A DNA stretch of 64,000 nucleotides from Pseudooceanicola endophyticus (GTDB taxonomy: Bacteria > Pseudomonadota > Alphaproteobacteria > Rhodobacterales > Rhodobacteraceae), in NCBI RefSeq assembly GCF_018760365.1, contig NZ_JAHIAB010000004.1, positions 1-64,000 on the forward strand. The letters are read 5' to 3'. The notes beneath the pieces are model-generated. The model did not search any database. It had not been told where the DNA came from and was given only the letters and a program-made list of their open reading frames with translations. Shown here piece after piece: positions 1-8,719 of this stretch (its first letter is position 1; every line of letters begins with the position of its first letter). A program made the position numbers and the translations under genes.

Positions 1-3
1 TTT

Positions 4-50
4 GGGGTCGGGGCGGGGCGGGGCGGGGGGGGGGGGGGGGGGGGTGGGGG
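4..50. repeat. G-rich tract with GGGGC repeats and a 20-G run
   Basis: Several GGGG blocks separated by single C or TC are followed by an uninterrupted run of 20 G (25-44), one T and another G block that begins the hairpin element at 46. The + strand could form a G-quadruplex. No gene covers it. A homopolymer this long is also a common place for sequencing or assembly error, so its exact length should not be trusted. Confidence 0.7.
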
Positions 51-108
51 GCGCTGCCCCCCGGCGCCTGCGGCGCCTCCCCCCGAGGTATTTGGACCAA
101 GAAAATGG
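46..108 (+). repeat. Dispersed double-hairpin intergenic element, copy A
   Basis: Hairpin one pairs GGGGGGC (46-52) with GCCCCCC (56-62). Hairpin two pairs GGCGCC (63-68) with GGCGCC (72-77). These are followed by CCCCCGAGGTATTTGG and the tail AAGAAAATG. The same architecture recurs at 12605, 20106, 30752, 42456, 48181 and 59313. This copy abuts the stop codon of the minus-strand NUDIX gene at 110, so it may act as its terminator or transcript-end stabiliser. Confidence 0.8.
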
Positions 109-109
109 A

Positions 110-541
110 TCAGAGCAGGCTTTGCAGCACCGCCGCGTCGCCTTCGCTGCCGACGGCTTCGGCGGCCAGTTCCGGGGCCATCCAGAGGGCGGAGTGATGC
201 GGTTCCTTCGGCGCGGAGCGGCGCAGCACCGGACGGGCGAGGAAGACGTGGCAGATCTTTTCCGCCTGGATTTCGTATTCGGGCATCCAGACGAAGCGGC
301 GGTAGCTGGTGAGCAGGCGCGGCGCGGCGATGCTCCAGCCGGTTTCTTCCCAGACTTCGCGGTGCAGGGCCTGGATGGCAGTTTCGCCGGGATCGATGCC
401 GCCGCCGGGCAGCTGGACCTCGGGTTCCGGTTGTGCCTGGAAGGTCACCAGCAGCTTGCCGTCGCGGGGCAGGATGGCATAGGCGCCGGGGCGCAGCGTG
501 TATTTCTGGCCCGCGAGGGCCGGTTTTCCGTAACGACGCAT
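110..541 (-). CDS. NUDIX hydrolase
   Basis: A 143-residue single-domain NUDIX pyrophosphohydrolase. The Nudix box spans residues 47-69 with the G-x5-E-x7-RE-x2-EE-x-G pattern complete (G47, E53, R61, E62, E65, E66, G68), so the metal site should be intact. The family cleaves nucleoside diphosphates linked to another group. The substrate cannot be read from the sequence. The gene is divergent from hslO, with 91 bp between the two start codons, and its stop codon is directly followed by repeat copy A. It is not MutT, which is encoded at 20725-21129. Confidence 0.85.
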   Translation of the reverse strand: MRRYGKPALAGQKYTLRPGAYAILPRDGKLLVTFQAQPEPEVQLPGGGIDPGETAIQALHREVWEETGWSIAAPRLLTSYRRFVWMPEYEIQAEKICHVFLARPVLRRSAPKEPHHSALWMAPELAAEAVGSEGDAAVLQSLL

Positions 542-632
542 GGGAGGTCTCCGTCTCTCGGGGGTTGAAGAGGGTTGCCTTGCCCCTTACCTCGCACCGG
601 GTTATGCCAAGAGCAAGCGCACAGGACATCAC

Positions 633-1622
633 ATGACCATCGGCACCAAACTCGCCTGGGACGATACCGTACTTCCGTTCCAGCTCGACAATGCAGACAT
701 TCGCGGCCGGATCGCGCGGCTCGACGGGGTGCTGGACGGCATCCTCAAGCAGCACGACTATCCTCCGACCGTCGAGGCCCTCGTGGCGGAAATGGCGCTG
801 CTGACCGCGCTGATCGGCCAGACCATCAAGCTGCGCTGGAAGCTGTCGCTGCAGGTGCAGTCGGACGGCCCGGTGCGGATGATCGCCACCGATTACTACG
901 GCCCCGAGAAGGACGGCGAGCCCGCCCGCATCCGCGCCTACGCGAGCTTTGACCGCGACCGCGTGAGCGAGGGCAATCCCTTCGACCAGATCGGCAAGGG
1001 CTACTTTGCCGTGCTGATCGACCAGGGCAAGGGCACCGTGCCCTACCAGGGCCTGACGCCGATCGCCGGCGGCTCTCTGCGGGCCTGCGCAGAGGCCTAT
1101 TTCGCCCAGTCCGAACAGCTGCCGACCAGCTTCAACCTGTCCTTCGGCCTGTCGACCGAGGCGGGCGGCATCCAGCACTGGCGCGCCGGCGGCGTGATGC
1201 TGCAATCCATGCCCAAGCCGGGCGAGCATGTCGCCAATGCCGAGGGCACCGGCGAGGGCGGGCTGCTGCTGGCCCAGGACCTGGTCGAGGGCGAGGCGGA
1301 AGAGAACTGGAACCGCGTCAACTTCCACCTCGATACCGTCGAGCAGCTGGAACTGATCGGCCCCTCGGTGTCGCCCACCGATCTGCTGGTGCGCCTGTTC
1401 CACGAGGAGACCCCGCGCGTCTTTGACAGCCAGTCGGTGCGCTTCGGCTGCACCTGCTCGGAAGAGCGCGTGCGCCAGAGCCTGTCGATCTACTCTTCCA
1501 AGGACATCGAGAAGATGACCACCGAAGAGGGCATCGTCACCGCCGACTGCCAGTTCTGCGGCGCGCATTACGAGATGGATCCGAAGACGCTGGGCTTCGA
1601 GGCCGGACAGGATGAAGGCTGA
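633..1622 (+). CDS. hslO: Hsp33 redox-regulated chaperonin
   Basis: A 329-residue Hsp33, a cytosolic holdase that is activated when oxidants release its zinc. The C-terminal zinc site is present as CTC followed about 30 residues later by CQFC, the expected CxC...CxxC arrangement. I chose the ATG at 633 because the conserved N-terminal domain begins there (MTIGTKLAWDDTVLPF). The open frame runs further upstream without family character. The gene starts a compact + strand run: its stop overlaps the next ATG (1612) by 11 bases. It has the usual family length. Confidence 0.95.
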   Translation: MTIGTKLAWDDTVLPFQLDNADIRGRIARLDGVLDGILKQHDYPPTVEALVAEMALLTALIGQTIKLRWKLSLQVQSDGPVRMIATDYYGPEKDGEPARIRAYASFDRDRVSEGNPFDQIGKGYFAVLIDQGKGTVPYQGLTPIAGGSLRACAEAYFAQSEQLPTSFNLSFGLSTEAGGIQHWRAGGVMLQSMPKPGEHVANAEGTGEGGLLLAQDLVEGEAEENWNRVNFHLDTVEQLELIGPSVSPTDLLVRLFHEETPRVFDSQSVRFGCTCSEERVRQSLSIYSSKDIEKMTTEEGIVTADCQFCGAHYEMDPKTLGFEAGQDEG

Positions 1623-2214
1623 CCCTGCGGTCTTCGACAGAATTGCCGGGGCGCTTGCGCGGCCCGGCGACCCTTCGTCGGATTTCGATCTGAACCCGCC
1701 GCTGGCCCTGCCGCCGGGGCGCAGGCTGCGGCCCGCCGCCGTGCTCTGCGCGATCGAAGAGGGGCCTGCGGGGTCCCAGGTCATCCTGACGAAACGCTCT
1801 TCCGCGCTGAAGCATCATCCCGGCCAGATCGCCTTTCCGGGCGGCAAGCAGGACGCGGGCGATGCCGATGCCACCGCCACCGCCCTGCGCGAGGCGCGCG
1901 AGGAGATCGGCCTGCCACAGGACTGCGTCGAGGTGCTGGGCTTCCTACCCCCGCACGAGACGGTCACCGGCTTTCAGGTCAGCCCCGTGGTGGCCCGCGT
2001 GCTGCATCCTTTCGAGGAATGCGCCGAGCCGGGCGAGGTCGCGGAGGTCTTCCGCGTGCCGCTGTCGCATCTGCTGCGCCCGGAAAGCTATTCGATTCAG
2101 TCGCGGCGCTGGCGGGGCAACAGACGCTACTACTATACCGTTCCCTATGGGCCCTACTACATCTGGGGGGCAACGGCCCGGATGCTGCGGGTTCTGGCGG
2201 AACGCCTGTCATGA
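1612..2214 (+). CDS. CoA pyrophosphatase-type NUDIX hydrolase
   Basis: A 200-residue NUDIX protein. Just before the Nudix box it carries the LTKRS-x3-L-x2-H-x-GQIAFPGG signature that separates the CoA pyrophosphatase (NudL/NUDT7-like) group from other NUDIX enzymes. The box itself (about residues 77-100) reads GGKQDAGD...REAREEIG, with Asp where many NUDIX proteins have the first Glu, as is common in this subgroup. It probably hydrolyses CoA or acyl-CoA to phosphopantetheine and 3',5'-ADP. It overlaps hslO upstream, and its TGA overlaps the ATG of the CCA enzyme (ATGA at 2211), which suggests translational coupling. Confidence 0.9.
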   Translation: MKADPAVFDRIAGALARPGDPSSDFDLNPPLALPPGRRLRPAAVLCAIEEGPAGSQVILTKRSSALKHHPGQIAFPGGKQDAGDADATATALREAREEIGLPQDCVEVLGFLPPHETVTGFQVSPVVARVLHPFEECAEPGEVAEVFRVPLSHLLRPESYSIQSRRWRGNRRYYYTVPYGPYYIWGATARMLRVLAERLS

Positions 2215-3371
2215 CCCGGCTGTCCGGGGACTGGCTGGAGGCGCCGGCAACGAGGGCGGTCTGCGCGGCGCTGCGTGCGGGCGGTCATCAGGCCTGGTTC
2301 GTTGGCGGCTGCGTGCGCGATGCGCTGCTGGGCATCCCGGTGGGCGACATCGACATCTGCACCGATGCCCGGCCCGACACCGTGCAGGCCCTGGCCGAGG
2401 CCGCCGGGCTGAAGCAGATCCCGACAGGCATAGACCATGGCACGATCACCATCGTTTCGGGCGGGGTGCCGCATGAGGTCACGACCTTCCGCCGCGATGT
2501 CGAAACCAACGGCCGTCACGCCGTGGTGGCCTTTGCCGACACCATGGACGAGGACGCCCGGCGCCGCGATTTCACCATGAACGCGCTCTATGCCTCTCCC
2601 GAAGGGGCGGTGCGCGACCCGCTGGGGCAGGGGCTGGCGGATCTGGCGGCCCGGCGCCTGCGTTTCATCGGCGATGCCGAGACCCGCATCCGCGAGGATT
2701 ACCTGCGCACCCTGCGCTACTTCCGCTTCCATGCCCGCTTTGCCGATCCGCAGGGCGGCTTCGATCCCGAGGCGCTGGCCGCCATCGCCGCCACCCTGGA
2801 TGGCCTCGAGACGCTCTCGGCTGAGCGCGTGGGGGCCGAGCTGACCAAGCTGCTGTGCGTCACCGATCCGGCGCCTGCGCTGGCCTGCATGGGGCAGGTC
2901 GGGGTGCTGGGACGGCTGCTGCCCGGGGCGGAGGCCAAGGCGCTGGCGCCGCTGGTGCATTTCGAACAGGCCACGGGCACCACGCCGGACTGGCGTTGCC
3001 GTCTGGCGGCGCTTGGGGGCGGCGATGTGGGCCAGGCGCTGCGGCTGTCGAAGAAGGATGCCGCCACCGTGGCGCTGCTGCGCGATGCGGTGGGCGCGAT
3101 GTCCGGCCCGGCCGAGCTGGGCTATCGTCACGGGCCGGTCCTGGCGATGCAGGTGATCCTGCTGCGCGCCGCCCTGCTGGAGATGCCCCCGCCCCCCGAT
3201 GCGCAGGCCCGCGCCAGCTTCGGCGCGGCGCAGGTCTTTCCGGTGAAGGCCGGGGATCTGCCCGCAACCGTGACGGGAGCAGAGATCGGCCGGACCCTGC
3301 GCAGCCTCGAATCCCGCTGGATTTCTTCGGATTTCACACTGGACCGGGCCGGGTTGCTGGGCGAGCATTGA
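2211..3371 (+). CDS. cca: CCA tRNA nucleotidyltransferase
   Basis: A 386-residue class II nucleotidyltransferase that adds or repairs the 3' CCA of tRNAs. The catalytic head shows GGCVRDALLG and the DxD metal ligands D46 and D48, then the conserved RRDFTMNAL segment at about residues 118-126. The RNA-binding neck and body follow. It starts on the ATGA overlap with the upstream NUDIX gene. The open frame extends about 190 bases upstream, but that part lies inside the NUDIX gene and has no family similarity. Some alphaproteobacterial homologues are annotated as poly(A) polymerase; head motifs alone cannot fully separate the two. Confidence 0.9.
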   Translation: MTRLSGDWLEAPATRAVCAALRAGGHQAWFVGGCVRDALLGIPVGDIDICTDARPDTVQALAEAAGLKQIPTGIDHGTITIVSGGVPHEVTTFRRDVETNGRHAVVAFADTMDEDARRRDFTMNALYASPEGAVRDPLGQGLADLAARRLRFIGDAETRIREDYLRTLRYFRFHARFADPQGGFDPEALAAIAATLDGLETLSAERVGAELTKLLCVTDPAPALACMGQVGVLGRLLPGAEAKALAPLVHFEQATGTTPDWRCRLAALGGGDVGQALRLSKKDAATVALLRDAVGAMSGPAELGYRHGPVLAMQVILLRAALLEMPPPPDAQARASFGAAQVFPVKAGDLPATVTGAEIGRTLRSLESRWISSDFTLDRAGLLGEH

Positions 3372-3409
3372 CCGCTCGCGGGTCCGTCCCGCGCGGAAAG
3401 GTAGGCCCC

Positions 3410-5257
3410 ATGCTGCGTCCCGAAACCCTGATCGATCCCTTTGCCCCGGCAAAGGGCGCGCCGCCCCAGACCCTGCTGCGCTTCATCGGCTGGCTGCTGA
3501 AGGGCAGTTTTCCGGCGCTGATCCTGGCGGCGGCGCTTTCAGCGCTGGCCGGGGGGATGGAAGCCGCGACCGCCTGGATCCTGGGCCGGGTCGTCGACGG
3601 TGCCCAGGCCACCGGGCCCGAGGGCTTTCTGACGCCCGCGAACATCGGGATTCTGGCCCTGGCGGTGGGTTTCTTCCTGGTGGCGCGACCGCTGTTCTTC
3701 GGCCTCAGCTCGGCCACCAACTCCATGATCGTGATGCCCAATGTCTTCACGCTGGTGCTCTCGCGGCTGCATCGCTGGACCATGGGCCAGTCGGTGACCT
3801 TCTTCGACAATGATTTCGCCGGTCGCATCAGCCAGAAGCAGATGCAGACCGCCCGGGCCGCCACCGATGTGGCTTTCGAGACGATCAACACCGTGGCCTT
3901 CGCGCTGGCCTCCCTGGTCGGGTCGGCGGCGCTGATCCTGACGATCGACGGCTGGCTGGGGCTGGTCTTCGTGCTCTGGCTGGCGGGCTACCTGTCGCTG
4001 GTGCGCTGGTACATCCCGCGGGTGCGGGCACGGGCCGCGAAACGGGCGGCGGCGCGGGCCATGGTCTCGGGGCAGGTGGTGGACACGATCACCAACATCA
4101 AGACGGTCAAGCTGTTCGCCCATGCCGATCACGAGGACAAGGCGGCGCTTGGCGCGCTGGCCGGTTTCCGGTCGGCGGCGCTGCATTTCGGGCGGCTTTC
4201 GGCGCAGTTCCGTTTCACCCTGACGATCCTGGCCGGGGTGCTGCCGGTGCTGCTGGTGGGCGGCACGCTGCTGTCCTGGACCCAGGGCGGTGCCACGGTG
4301 GGCGACATCGTGGCGGCGGGGGCCATTGCCACCCGGGTCGCGCAGATGACCGGCTGGGTCAGCTTTGCCCTGATGGGGATCTACGGATCCGTGGGCGAGG
4401 TCGAGGATGGCATGAAGACCCTGGGCCGTTCGGTCCGGCTGCTGGACCGCGACGGCGCCCCCGCGCTTGCCGTGCCGGAGGGAGAGATCCGCTATCGCGA
4501 CGTGACCTTCGCCTATGGCGGCCAGAAGGGTGGCATCCGCGGCATCGACCTGACCATCCACCCCGGAGAGAAGCTGGGCATCGTCGGTGCCTCGGGGGCC
4601 GGGAAATCGACGCTGGTGTCGCTGCTGCTGCGCCTCTACGACCCCGAGGAGGGCCGGATCGAGATCGACGGCCAGGACATCGGCGGCGTCACCCAGGACA
4701 GCCTGCGCCGCAATATCGCGCTGGTCACCCAGGACACCGCGATGTTCAACCGCTCTGCGCGCGAGAACATCCTTTACGGTCGCCCCGATGCCACCGAGGA
4801 AGAGATGATCGCGGCGGCCCGCAAGGCCGAGGCCGATCATTTCATCCGCGATCTGAAGGACTTCGAGGGGCGCAGCGGCTATGATGCCCGTCTGGGCGAA
4901 CGTGGCGTGAAGCTTTCGGGCGGGCAGCGCCAGCGCATCGCCCTGGCCCGCGCCATCCTGAAGGATGCGAAAATCCTGGTTCTGGACGAGGCGACGTCGG
5001 CGCTCGACAGCGAGGTCGAGGCGCAGATCCAGGAGGCGCTGGAGCGGGTGATGGAGGGCAAGACGGTGCTGGCCATCGCGCACCGGCTTTCGACGATCAA
5101 CCACATGGACCGCATCGTGGTGCTGGACCAGGGCCGCATCGCCGAGGTCGGGCCCCATGCCGAACTGCTGAAGCAGGGCGGGCTTTACGCACGCTACTGG
5201 GCGCGCCAGTCGGGCGGCTTCATCGGCACGGACGAGACCGAAGAGGCTGCGGAATAG
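3410..5257 (+). CDS. ABC exporter, fused permease/ATPase
   Basis: A 615-residue half-transporter. The N-terminal six-helix exporter domain occupies roughly residues 20-335. The ATPase domain has Walker A GASGAGKST (about residue 391), signature LSGGQRQR (about 501) and Walker B ILVLDEATS (about 522), followed by an AHRLST switch segment. It works as a homodimer in the inner membrane unless a partner is encoded elsewhere. The substrate (lipid, peptide or drug) is not evident. The start is set by GGAAAGG a few bases before the ATG at 3410. It follows cca by 38 bp and precedes the RNA methyltransferase by 39 bp, so it is probably co-transcribed. Confidence 0.9.
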   Translation: MLRPETLIDPFAPAKGAPPQTLLRFIGWLLKGSFPALILAAALSALAGGMEAATAWILGRVVDGAQATGPEGFLTPANIGILALAVGFFLVARPLFFGLSSATNSMIVMPNVFTLVLSRLHRWTMGQSVTFFDNDFAGRISQKQMQTARAATDVAFETINTVAFALASLVGSAALILTIDGWLGLVFVLWLAGYLSLVRWYIPRVRARAAKRAAARAMVSGQVVDTITNIKTVKLFAHADHEDKAALGALAGFRSAALHFGRLSAQFRFTLTILAGVLPVLLVGGTLLSWTQGGATVGDIVAAGAIATRVAQMTGWVSFALMGIYGSVGEVEDGMKTLGRSVRLLDRDGAPALAVPEGEIRYRDVTFAYGGQKGGIRGIDLTIHPGEKLGIVGASGAGKSTLVSLLLRLYDPEEGRIEIDGQDIGGVTQDSLRRNIALVTQDTAMFNRSARENILYGRPDATEEEMIAAARKAEADHFIRDLKDFEGRSGYDARLGERGVKLSGGQRQRIALARAILKDAKILVLDEATSALDSEVEAQIQEALERVMEGKTVLAIAHRLSTINHMDRIVVLDQGRIAEVGPHAELLKQGGLYARYWARQSGGFIGTDETEEAAE

Positions 5258-5296
5258 GGCTTTGCCGGGCGGGGCTTCCGCTGTAAGGGGCCGGAC

Positions 5297-6511
5297 ATGG
5301 AACATCTCATCGAACGTCTCGGCCACCATGGCGACGGCGTGGCCCAGGGCCCCGTCTTCGCCCCCATGACACTGCCCGGTGAAACCGTCAGCGGCACGCT
5401 GAACGGCGAGCGACTGGAGAACGTGAAGATCCTCACGCCCTCTCCGGATCGCGTGGCCGCGCCCTGCCGCCACTTCCGGTCCTGCGGGGGCTGCGCCGTG
5501 CAGCACGCGGGCGAGGACTATGTTGCGGCCTGGAAGCTGGGGATCGTGCGCACCGCGCTCGAGGCCCAGGGGATCGAGGCCACGTTCCTGCCCGTCGCCA
5601 CCTCTCCGGCGCGTTCGCGTCGCCGCGCCGCGCTTTCGGCCCGCAAGACCAAGGGCGGGGCCATGGCGGGCTTCCACGGGCGGGCCTCGGATGCGATCGT
5701 CGCGGTGCCCGACTGCCAGCTGCTGCACCCCGACCTGATGCAGGCGATCCCCGCCGCCGAGGCCCTGGCCGTCGCCGGCGGTGCCCGCAAGGGAGAGCTT
5801 TCTGTGCTGGCAACCCTGTCGGACGGTGGCCTGGACGTGGCCGTCACCGGCGGCAAGCCGCTGGACGAGGCGCTGCGCATGGGGCTGACCGCCACCGCGC
5901 AGCAGCTGGGGCTTGCGCGCCTGTCCTGGGACGGAGAGACCATCGTCACCCTGAACCCGCCGGTGCAGCGCTTTGGCCGCGCCCGGGTGGTGCCGCCGCC
6001 GGGATCCTTCCTGCAGGCCACCGCCCATGGCGAGGCGGTGCTGCGTGATGCCGTGCTTGAGATCGTCGGCGGCGCCCGGAAGGTCGCGGACCTGTTCGCG
6101 GGCTGCGGCACCTTCGCGCTGCCGCTGGCAGAGCGCGCCGATGTTCTGGCGGTGGAGGGCAGCAAGGCGATGACCGCCGCGCTGGAAGAGGGATGGCGCC
6201 GCGCCGGCGGGCTTCATGCGCTGAAGGTGCAGGCCCGCGACCTGTTCCGCAACCCGCTGGAGGGCGAGGATTTCAAGGGCATCGACGCCGTGGTTATCGA
6301 CCCGCCGCGCGCCGGTGCGGAGGCGCAGATGCGCGCCCTCGCCGGCAGCAAGGTGCCGGTGATCGCCGCCGTCTCCTGCAACCCGGTGACCTTCGCCCGC
6401 GATGCCCGCCTGCTGCTGGAGGCCGGCTATGTCCTGGGCCCGGTGCAGGTGGTCGACCAGTTCCGCTGGTCGCCGCATGTGGAGCTGGTCGCGGCCTTCC
6501 GCCTCACATGA
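5297..6511 (+). CDS. TrmA/RlmD-family 23S rRNA or tRNA uracil-C5 methyltransferase
   Basis: A 404-residue SAM-dependent RNA methyltransferase. A TRAM-like N-terminal segment is followed by an Fe-S ligand set C57-x5-C63-x2-C66 (CRHFRSCGGC) and a later PDC cysteine. The Rossmann motif DLFAGCGTFALPLA and the catalytic cysteine in SCNP lie toward the C-terminus. These mark the RumA/RlmD/TrmA family, which makes 5-methyluridine in rRNA or tRNA. The exact target nucleotide cannot be assigned from motifs. It is the last gene of the run that starts with hslO. Confidence 0.9.
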   Translation: MEHLIERLGHHGDGVAQGPVFAPMTLPGETVSGTLNGERLENVKILTPSPDRVAAPCRHFRSCGGCAVQHAGEDYVAAWKLGIVRTALEAQGIEATFLPVATSPARSRRRAALSARKTKGGAMAGFHGRASDAIVAVPDCQLLHPDLMQAIPAAEALAVAGGARKGELSVLATLSDGGLDVAVTGGKPLDEALRMGLTATAQQLGLARLSWDGETIVTLNPPVQRFGRARVVPPPGSFLQATAHGEAVLRDAVLEIVGGARKVADLFAGCGTFALPLAERADVLAVEGSKAMTAALEEGWRRAGGLHALKVQARDLFRNPLEGEDFKGIDAVVIDPPRAGAEAQMRALAGSKVPVIAAVSCNPVTFARDARLLLEAGYVLGPVQVVDQFRWSPHVELVAAFRLT

Positions 6512-6600
6512 TCGCGAGGGTCGTCTGCTCTCTTCTGCGATGCACGCGGAAGTGATATGAATCAGCTAGGCAGAAAACCTGAATCATAATCGGGGCAAAC

Positions 6601-7098
6601 ATGAAACGGGCAGTGATTTTCCTGGCCCTGGCGCTCACCATGGCGCTGGCAGGCTGTGGAGCAAAGTCGATCCGGACCTATGACGGGCCGGACGTGACGC
6701 GGATTCTCGTCTACAAGGGCGACCGCAAGATGTACCTGATGCACGGCGGGCAGCCACTGAAGGTCTACAATATCAAGCTGGGCTTCGATCCGGTGGGGCC
6801 GAAGCAGTTCAGCGGCGATGGGAAGACGCCCGAGGGCACCTACCTGATCGACCGGCGCAATCCGAACTCGCAGTTCCACCTCTCGGTCGGGATCTCCTAT
6901 CCCAACCCGCAGCAGATGGCCTTCGCGTCGGAGCAGGGCAAGCAGCCCGGAGGCGACATCTTCATCCACGGCGCGCCGAACTCCGGTGCCGACGTGGTGG
7001 GCGACTGGACGGCGGGCTGCATCGCCGTCACCAATGCCGATATCGAGGAGATCTGGTCGATGGTTCCGGACGGGACGCTGATCACGATCTACCCCTGA
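6601..7098 (+). CDS. L,D-transpeptidase (YkuD) lipoprotein
   Basis: A 165-residue exported protein. The signal peptide ends in a lipobox (LAGC, lipidated C19). The YkuD catalytic site is H123 (HGAPN) and C140 in DWTAGCIAVTN, the usual HxG...S/TxGC pattern. It should cross-link or anchor peptidoglycan peptides through meso-diaminopimelate at the periplasmic face. A second YkuD protein lies 0.85 kb downstream with a Tat-type signal, and a CAP-domain lipoprotein lies between them, so the three form an envelope-remodelling neighbourhood. Confidence 0.92.
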   Translation: MKRAVIFLALALTMALAGCGAKSIRTYDGPDVTRILVYKGDRKMYLMHGGQPLKVYNIKLGFDPVGPKQFSGDGKTPEGTYLIDRRNPNSQFHLSVGISYPNPQQMAFASEQGKQPGGDIFIHGAPNSGADVVGDWTAGCIAVTNADIEEIWSMVPDGTLITIYP

Positions 7099-7131
7099 GG
7101 CACCCTTTCGCGGCTTCGGCCCGAGTGTTGC

Positions 7132-7167
7132 AAAAAAGCCCGGCATCGCAGGATGTCGGGCTTTTTT
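7132..7167. terminator. Bidirectional intrinsic terminator
   Basis: A perfect stem pairs AAAAAGCCCGGCATC with its complement around a GCAG loop and carries A and T runs on its two flanks. It lies between the convergent L,D-transpeptidase (ends 7098) and CAP lipoprotein (ends 7207) and should stop transcripts from both sides. Confidence 0.93.
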
Positions 7168-7206
7168 ACTAGCATACTTCCGCCGATGCTTCGGCGGAAA
7201 GGTGCC

Positions 7207-7767
7207 TCAGGAACCGCTGCGATCGACGCGTTCGGTGCCCGGATCGGGCAGGGTGGAGCCGACGACCATGGTCCACCAGATCTTGCCGGTGGGCTCCTGG
7301 TACCAGGCCAGGCCCATGTCGGTCGCGGATTTATCAAGCATCACGCGGCGGGTGTCTTCCTCGTTCGACCAGGCTGCGAGGGTCTCCAGCTCGGTCTCGT
7401 AGGTCTCCGAGATATCCTCGCCGACAAGGCGACCCTGGTAGCCCACGCGCTCCACCCGGTCGATCGGGGAGGAGCCGTCGGAGCCAAAGTGCCAGGGGCG
7501 ATTTTGTCTAGACATATCAAGGGAATGGGTGGCTGCCGCGGCGGTCAGCTTGGCGTTCAGCTGCAGCGGCGGAGCGCCCGCGGCGGCGCGCAGAGCATTG
7601 ACGGAGTCGAGGACTTCGTAGGGGATCTTGCTCTCCGCATCCCGGGGCATCTTGTAGACTTTTGGCAAGGGTTTGCCGTCCGGTCCCATGCGTGGCGCCT
7701 GCGGCGTGGTAGTGGAGCACGCCGAGAGGGCCAGCGTTGCCGAGATCAAGAGAGGTAGAATGCGCAT
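7207..7767 (-). CDS. CAP (SCP/PR-1) domain lipoprotein
   Basis: A 186-residue protein with a lipobox (LSAC, C17) and then a CAP domain. The domain shows the usual VNALRAAAG-x-PPL-x-LN-x-KL-x2-AA opening, an H-S-x2-M segment, GE-DIS and a GLAWY...WWTMV ending. Bacterial CAP proteins are extracytoplasmic and mostly of unknown activity. Here it is probably held at a membrane leaflet by its lipid. It sits between two L,D-transpeptidase genes and is convergent with the first. Confidence 0.88.
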   Translation of the reverse strand: MRILPLLISATLALSACSTTTPQAPRMGPDGKPLPKVYKMPRDAESKIPYEVLDSVNALRAAAGAPPLQLNAKLTAAAATHSLDMSRQNRPWHFGSDGSSPIDRVERVGYQGRLVGEDISETYETELETLAAWSNEEDTRRVMLDKSATDMGLAWYQEPTGKIWWTMVVGSTLPDPGTERVDRSGS

Positions 7768-7947
7768 TCAGATCCTGCCCGATTAGGTGTGTTGGAAACC
7801 CGCTTAGCGCGGCGCAAAGACCTTAGCAAACGCACAAGCGGGTGAGAAAGTTCGCTGACACTTGTGTGAGTTGCCGCTACACGCTCTCAGCCCTACCTTT
7901 TGGCGGCATTTTCGGTGCATACGTACCGCGAGGTTACGGAGTCCTTC

Positions 7948-8562
7948 ATGAAACCCAACAACAAGACCACGCGCCGTGCCTTCCTGGCCAGTGGCGCCGC
8001 GCTGATCGCCACTCCGGCGCTGGCGCAGACCCATTCCGCCGCCTACGAGGCGCCGTTCGAAACCCCCGAGGCAGTCGAACGCGATCCGGCCAAGGCGGCA
8101 CGGCGCAACATCTCGTCCTTCCGGACGCTGGACTGGCAGCCGTATTTCGACAACACCAAGAACGGTGTGATCCTGGTCGATATCGACAGCCGGGCGCTGC
8201 ATTTCTGGTCCGAGGACCAGTCGATCTACAAGCTCTATCCGACCTCGGTGCCGCTGACCGAGGACCTGACGCGCCGCGGCCGCACCCGTGTCGTGCTCAA
8301 GGATCCGCATCCCGACTGGCGCCCGACGCCGGCGATGAAGGCGCGCGATCCGGAATGGCCCGATTACATCCCGCCGGGCCCGGAAAACCCCCTTGGCACC
8401 CGCGCCCTGCACCTGAGCTGGACCTACTACCGGATCCACGGAACCCAGGATACGCGCAAGATCGGACGCCAGTCCTCGAACGGCTGCATCGGCCTTTATA
8501 ACCAGCATATCGAGGAGCTTTACGACCTCGCCGTGGTGGGGACGCAGGTGTTGCTAATTTGA
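7948..8562 (+). CDS. L,D-transpeptidase with Tat-like signal
   Basis: A 204-residue exported YkuD protein. The N-terminus has a twin-arginine motif (TTRRAFLAS, R9-R10), a hydrophobic segment and ALA cleavage near residue 26. The active site is IHG...SNGCIGLYN, so His and Cys are both present. I chose the ATG at 7948 because the signal peptide begins there; the open frame starts 48 bases earlier at 7900. It is an ErfK/YbiS-type L,D-transpeptidase that probably forms 3-3 cross-links or attaches proteins to peptidoglycan. Confidence 0.92.
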   Translation: MKPNNKTTRRAFLASGAALIATPALAQTHSAAYEAPFETPEAVERDPAKAARRNISSFRTLDWQPYFDNTKNGVILVDIDSRALHFWSEDQSIYKLYPTSVPLTEDLTRRGRTRVVLKDPHPDWRPTPAMKARDPEWPDYIPPGPENPLGTRALHLSWTYYRIHGTQDTRKIGRQSSNGCIGLYNQHIEELYDLAVVGTQVLLI

Positions 8563-8604
8563 CCACAGGTCGGCGACAAGCGTAGGGCGAAATCCAACTT
8601 GGAA

Positions 8605-8632
8605 TTGCTTTTGATCCGGCGCGTTCTATTAC
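8605..8632 (+). promoter_or_regulatory. Candidate sigma-70 promoter for the 60-residue gene
   Basis: TTGCTT and TATTAC are separated by 16 bp, about 90 bases before the ATG at 8720. The match to consensus is moderate and no transcript start is known. Confidence 0.35.
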
Positions 8633-8719
8633 ATCAGACTCACGAGGTAAGTCTTAGAGCCGCCCTCAATGTGTCTGGCGATCGTGTTCAGGACAGGCGG
8701 CAATTATCTGGAGGATAAC

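Noticed and set aside
3539-6478. 979-codon open frame on the minus strand opposite the ABC exporter and RNA methyltransferase
   Set aside because: It is antisense to two genes with full catalytic motifs, is rich in Arg, Gly, His and Gln, and has no domain or ribosome site. High GC removes stop codons in this frame.
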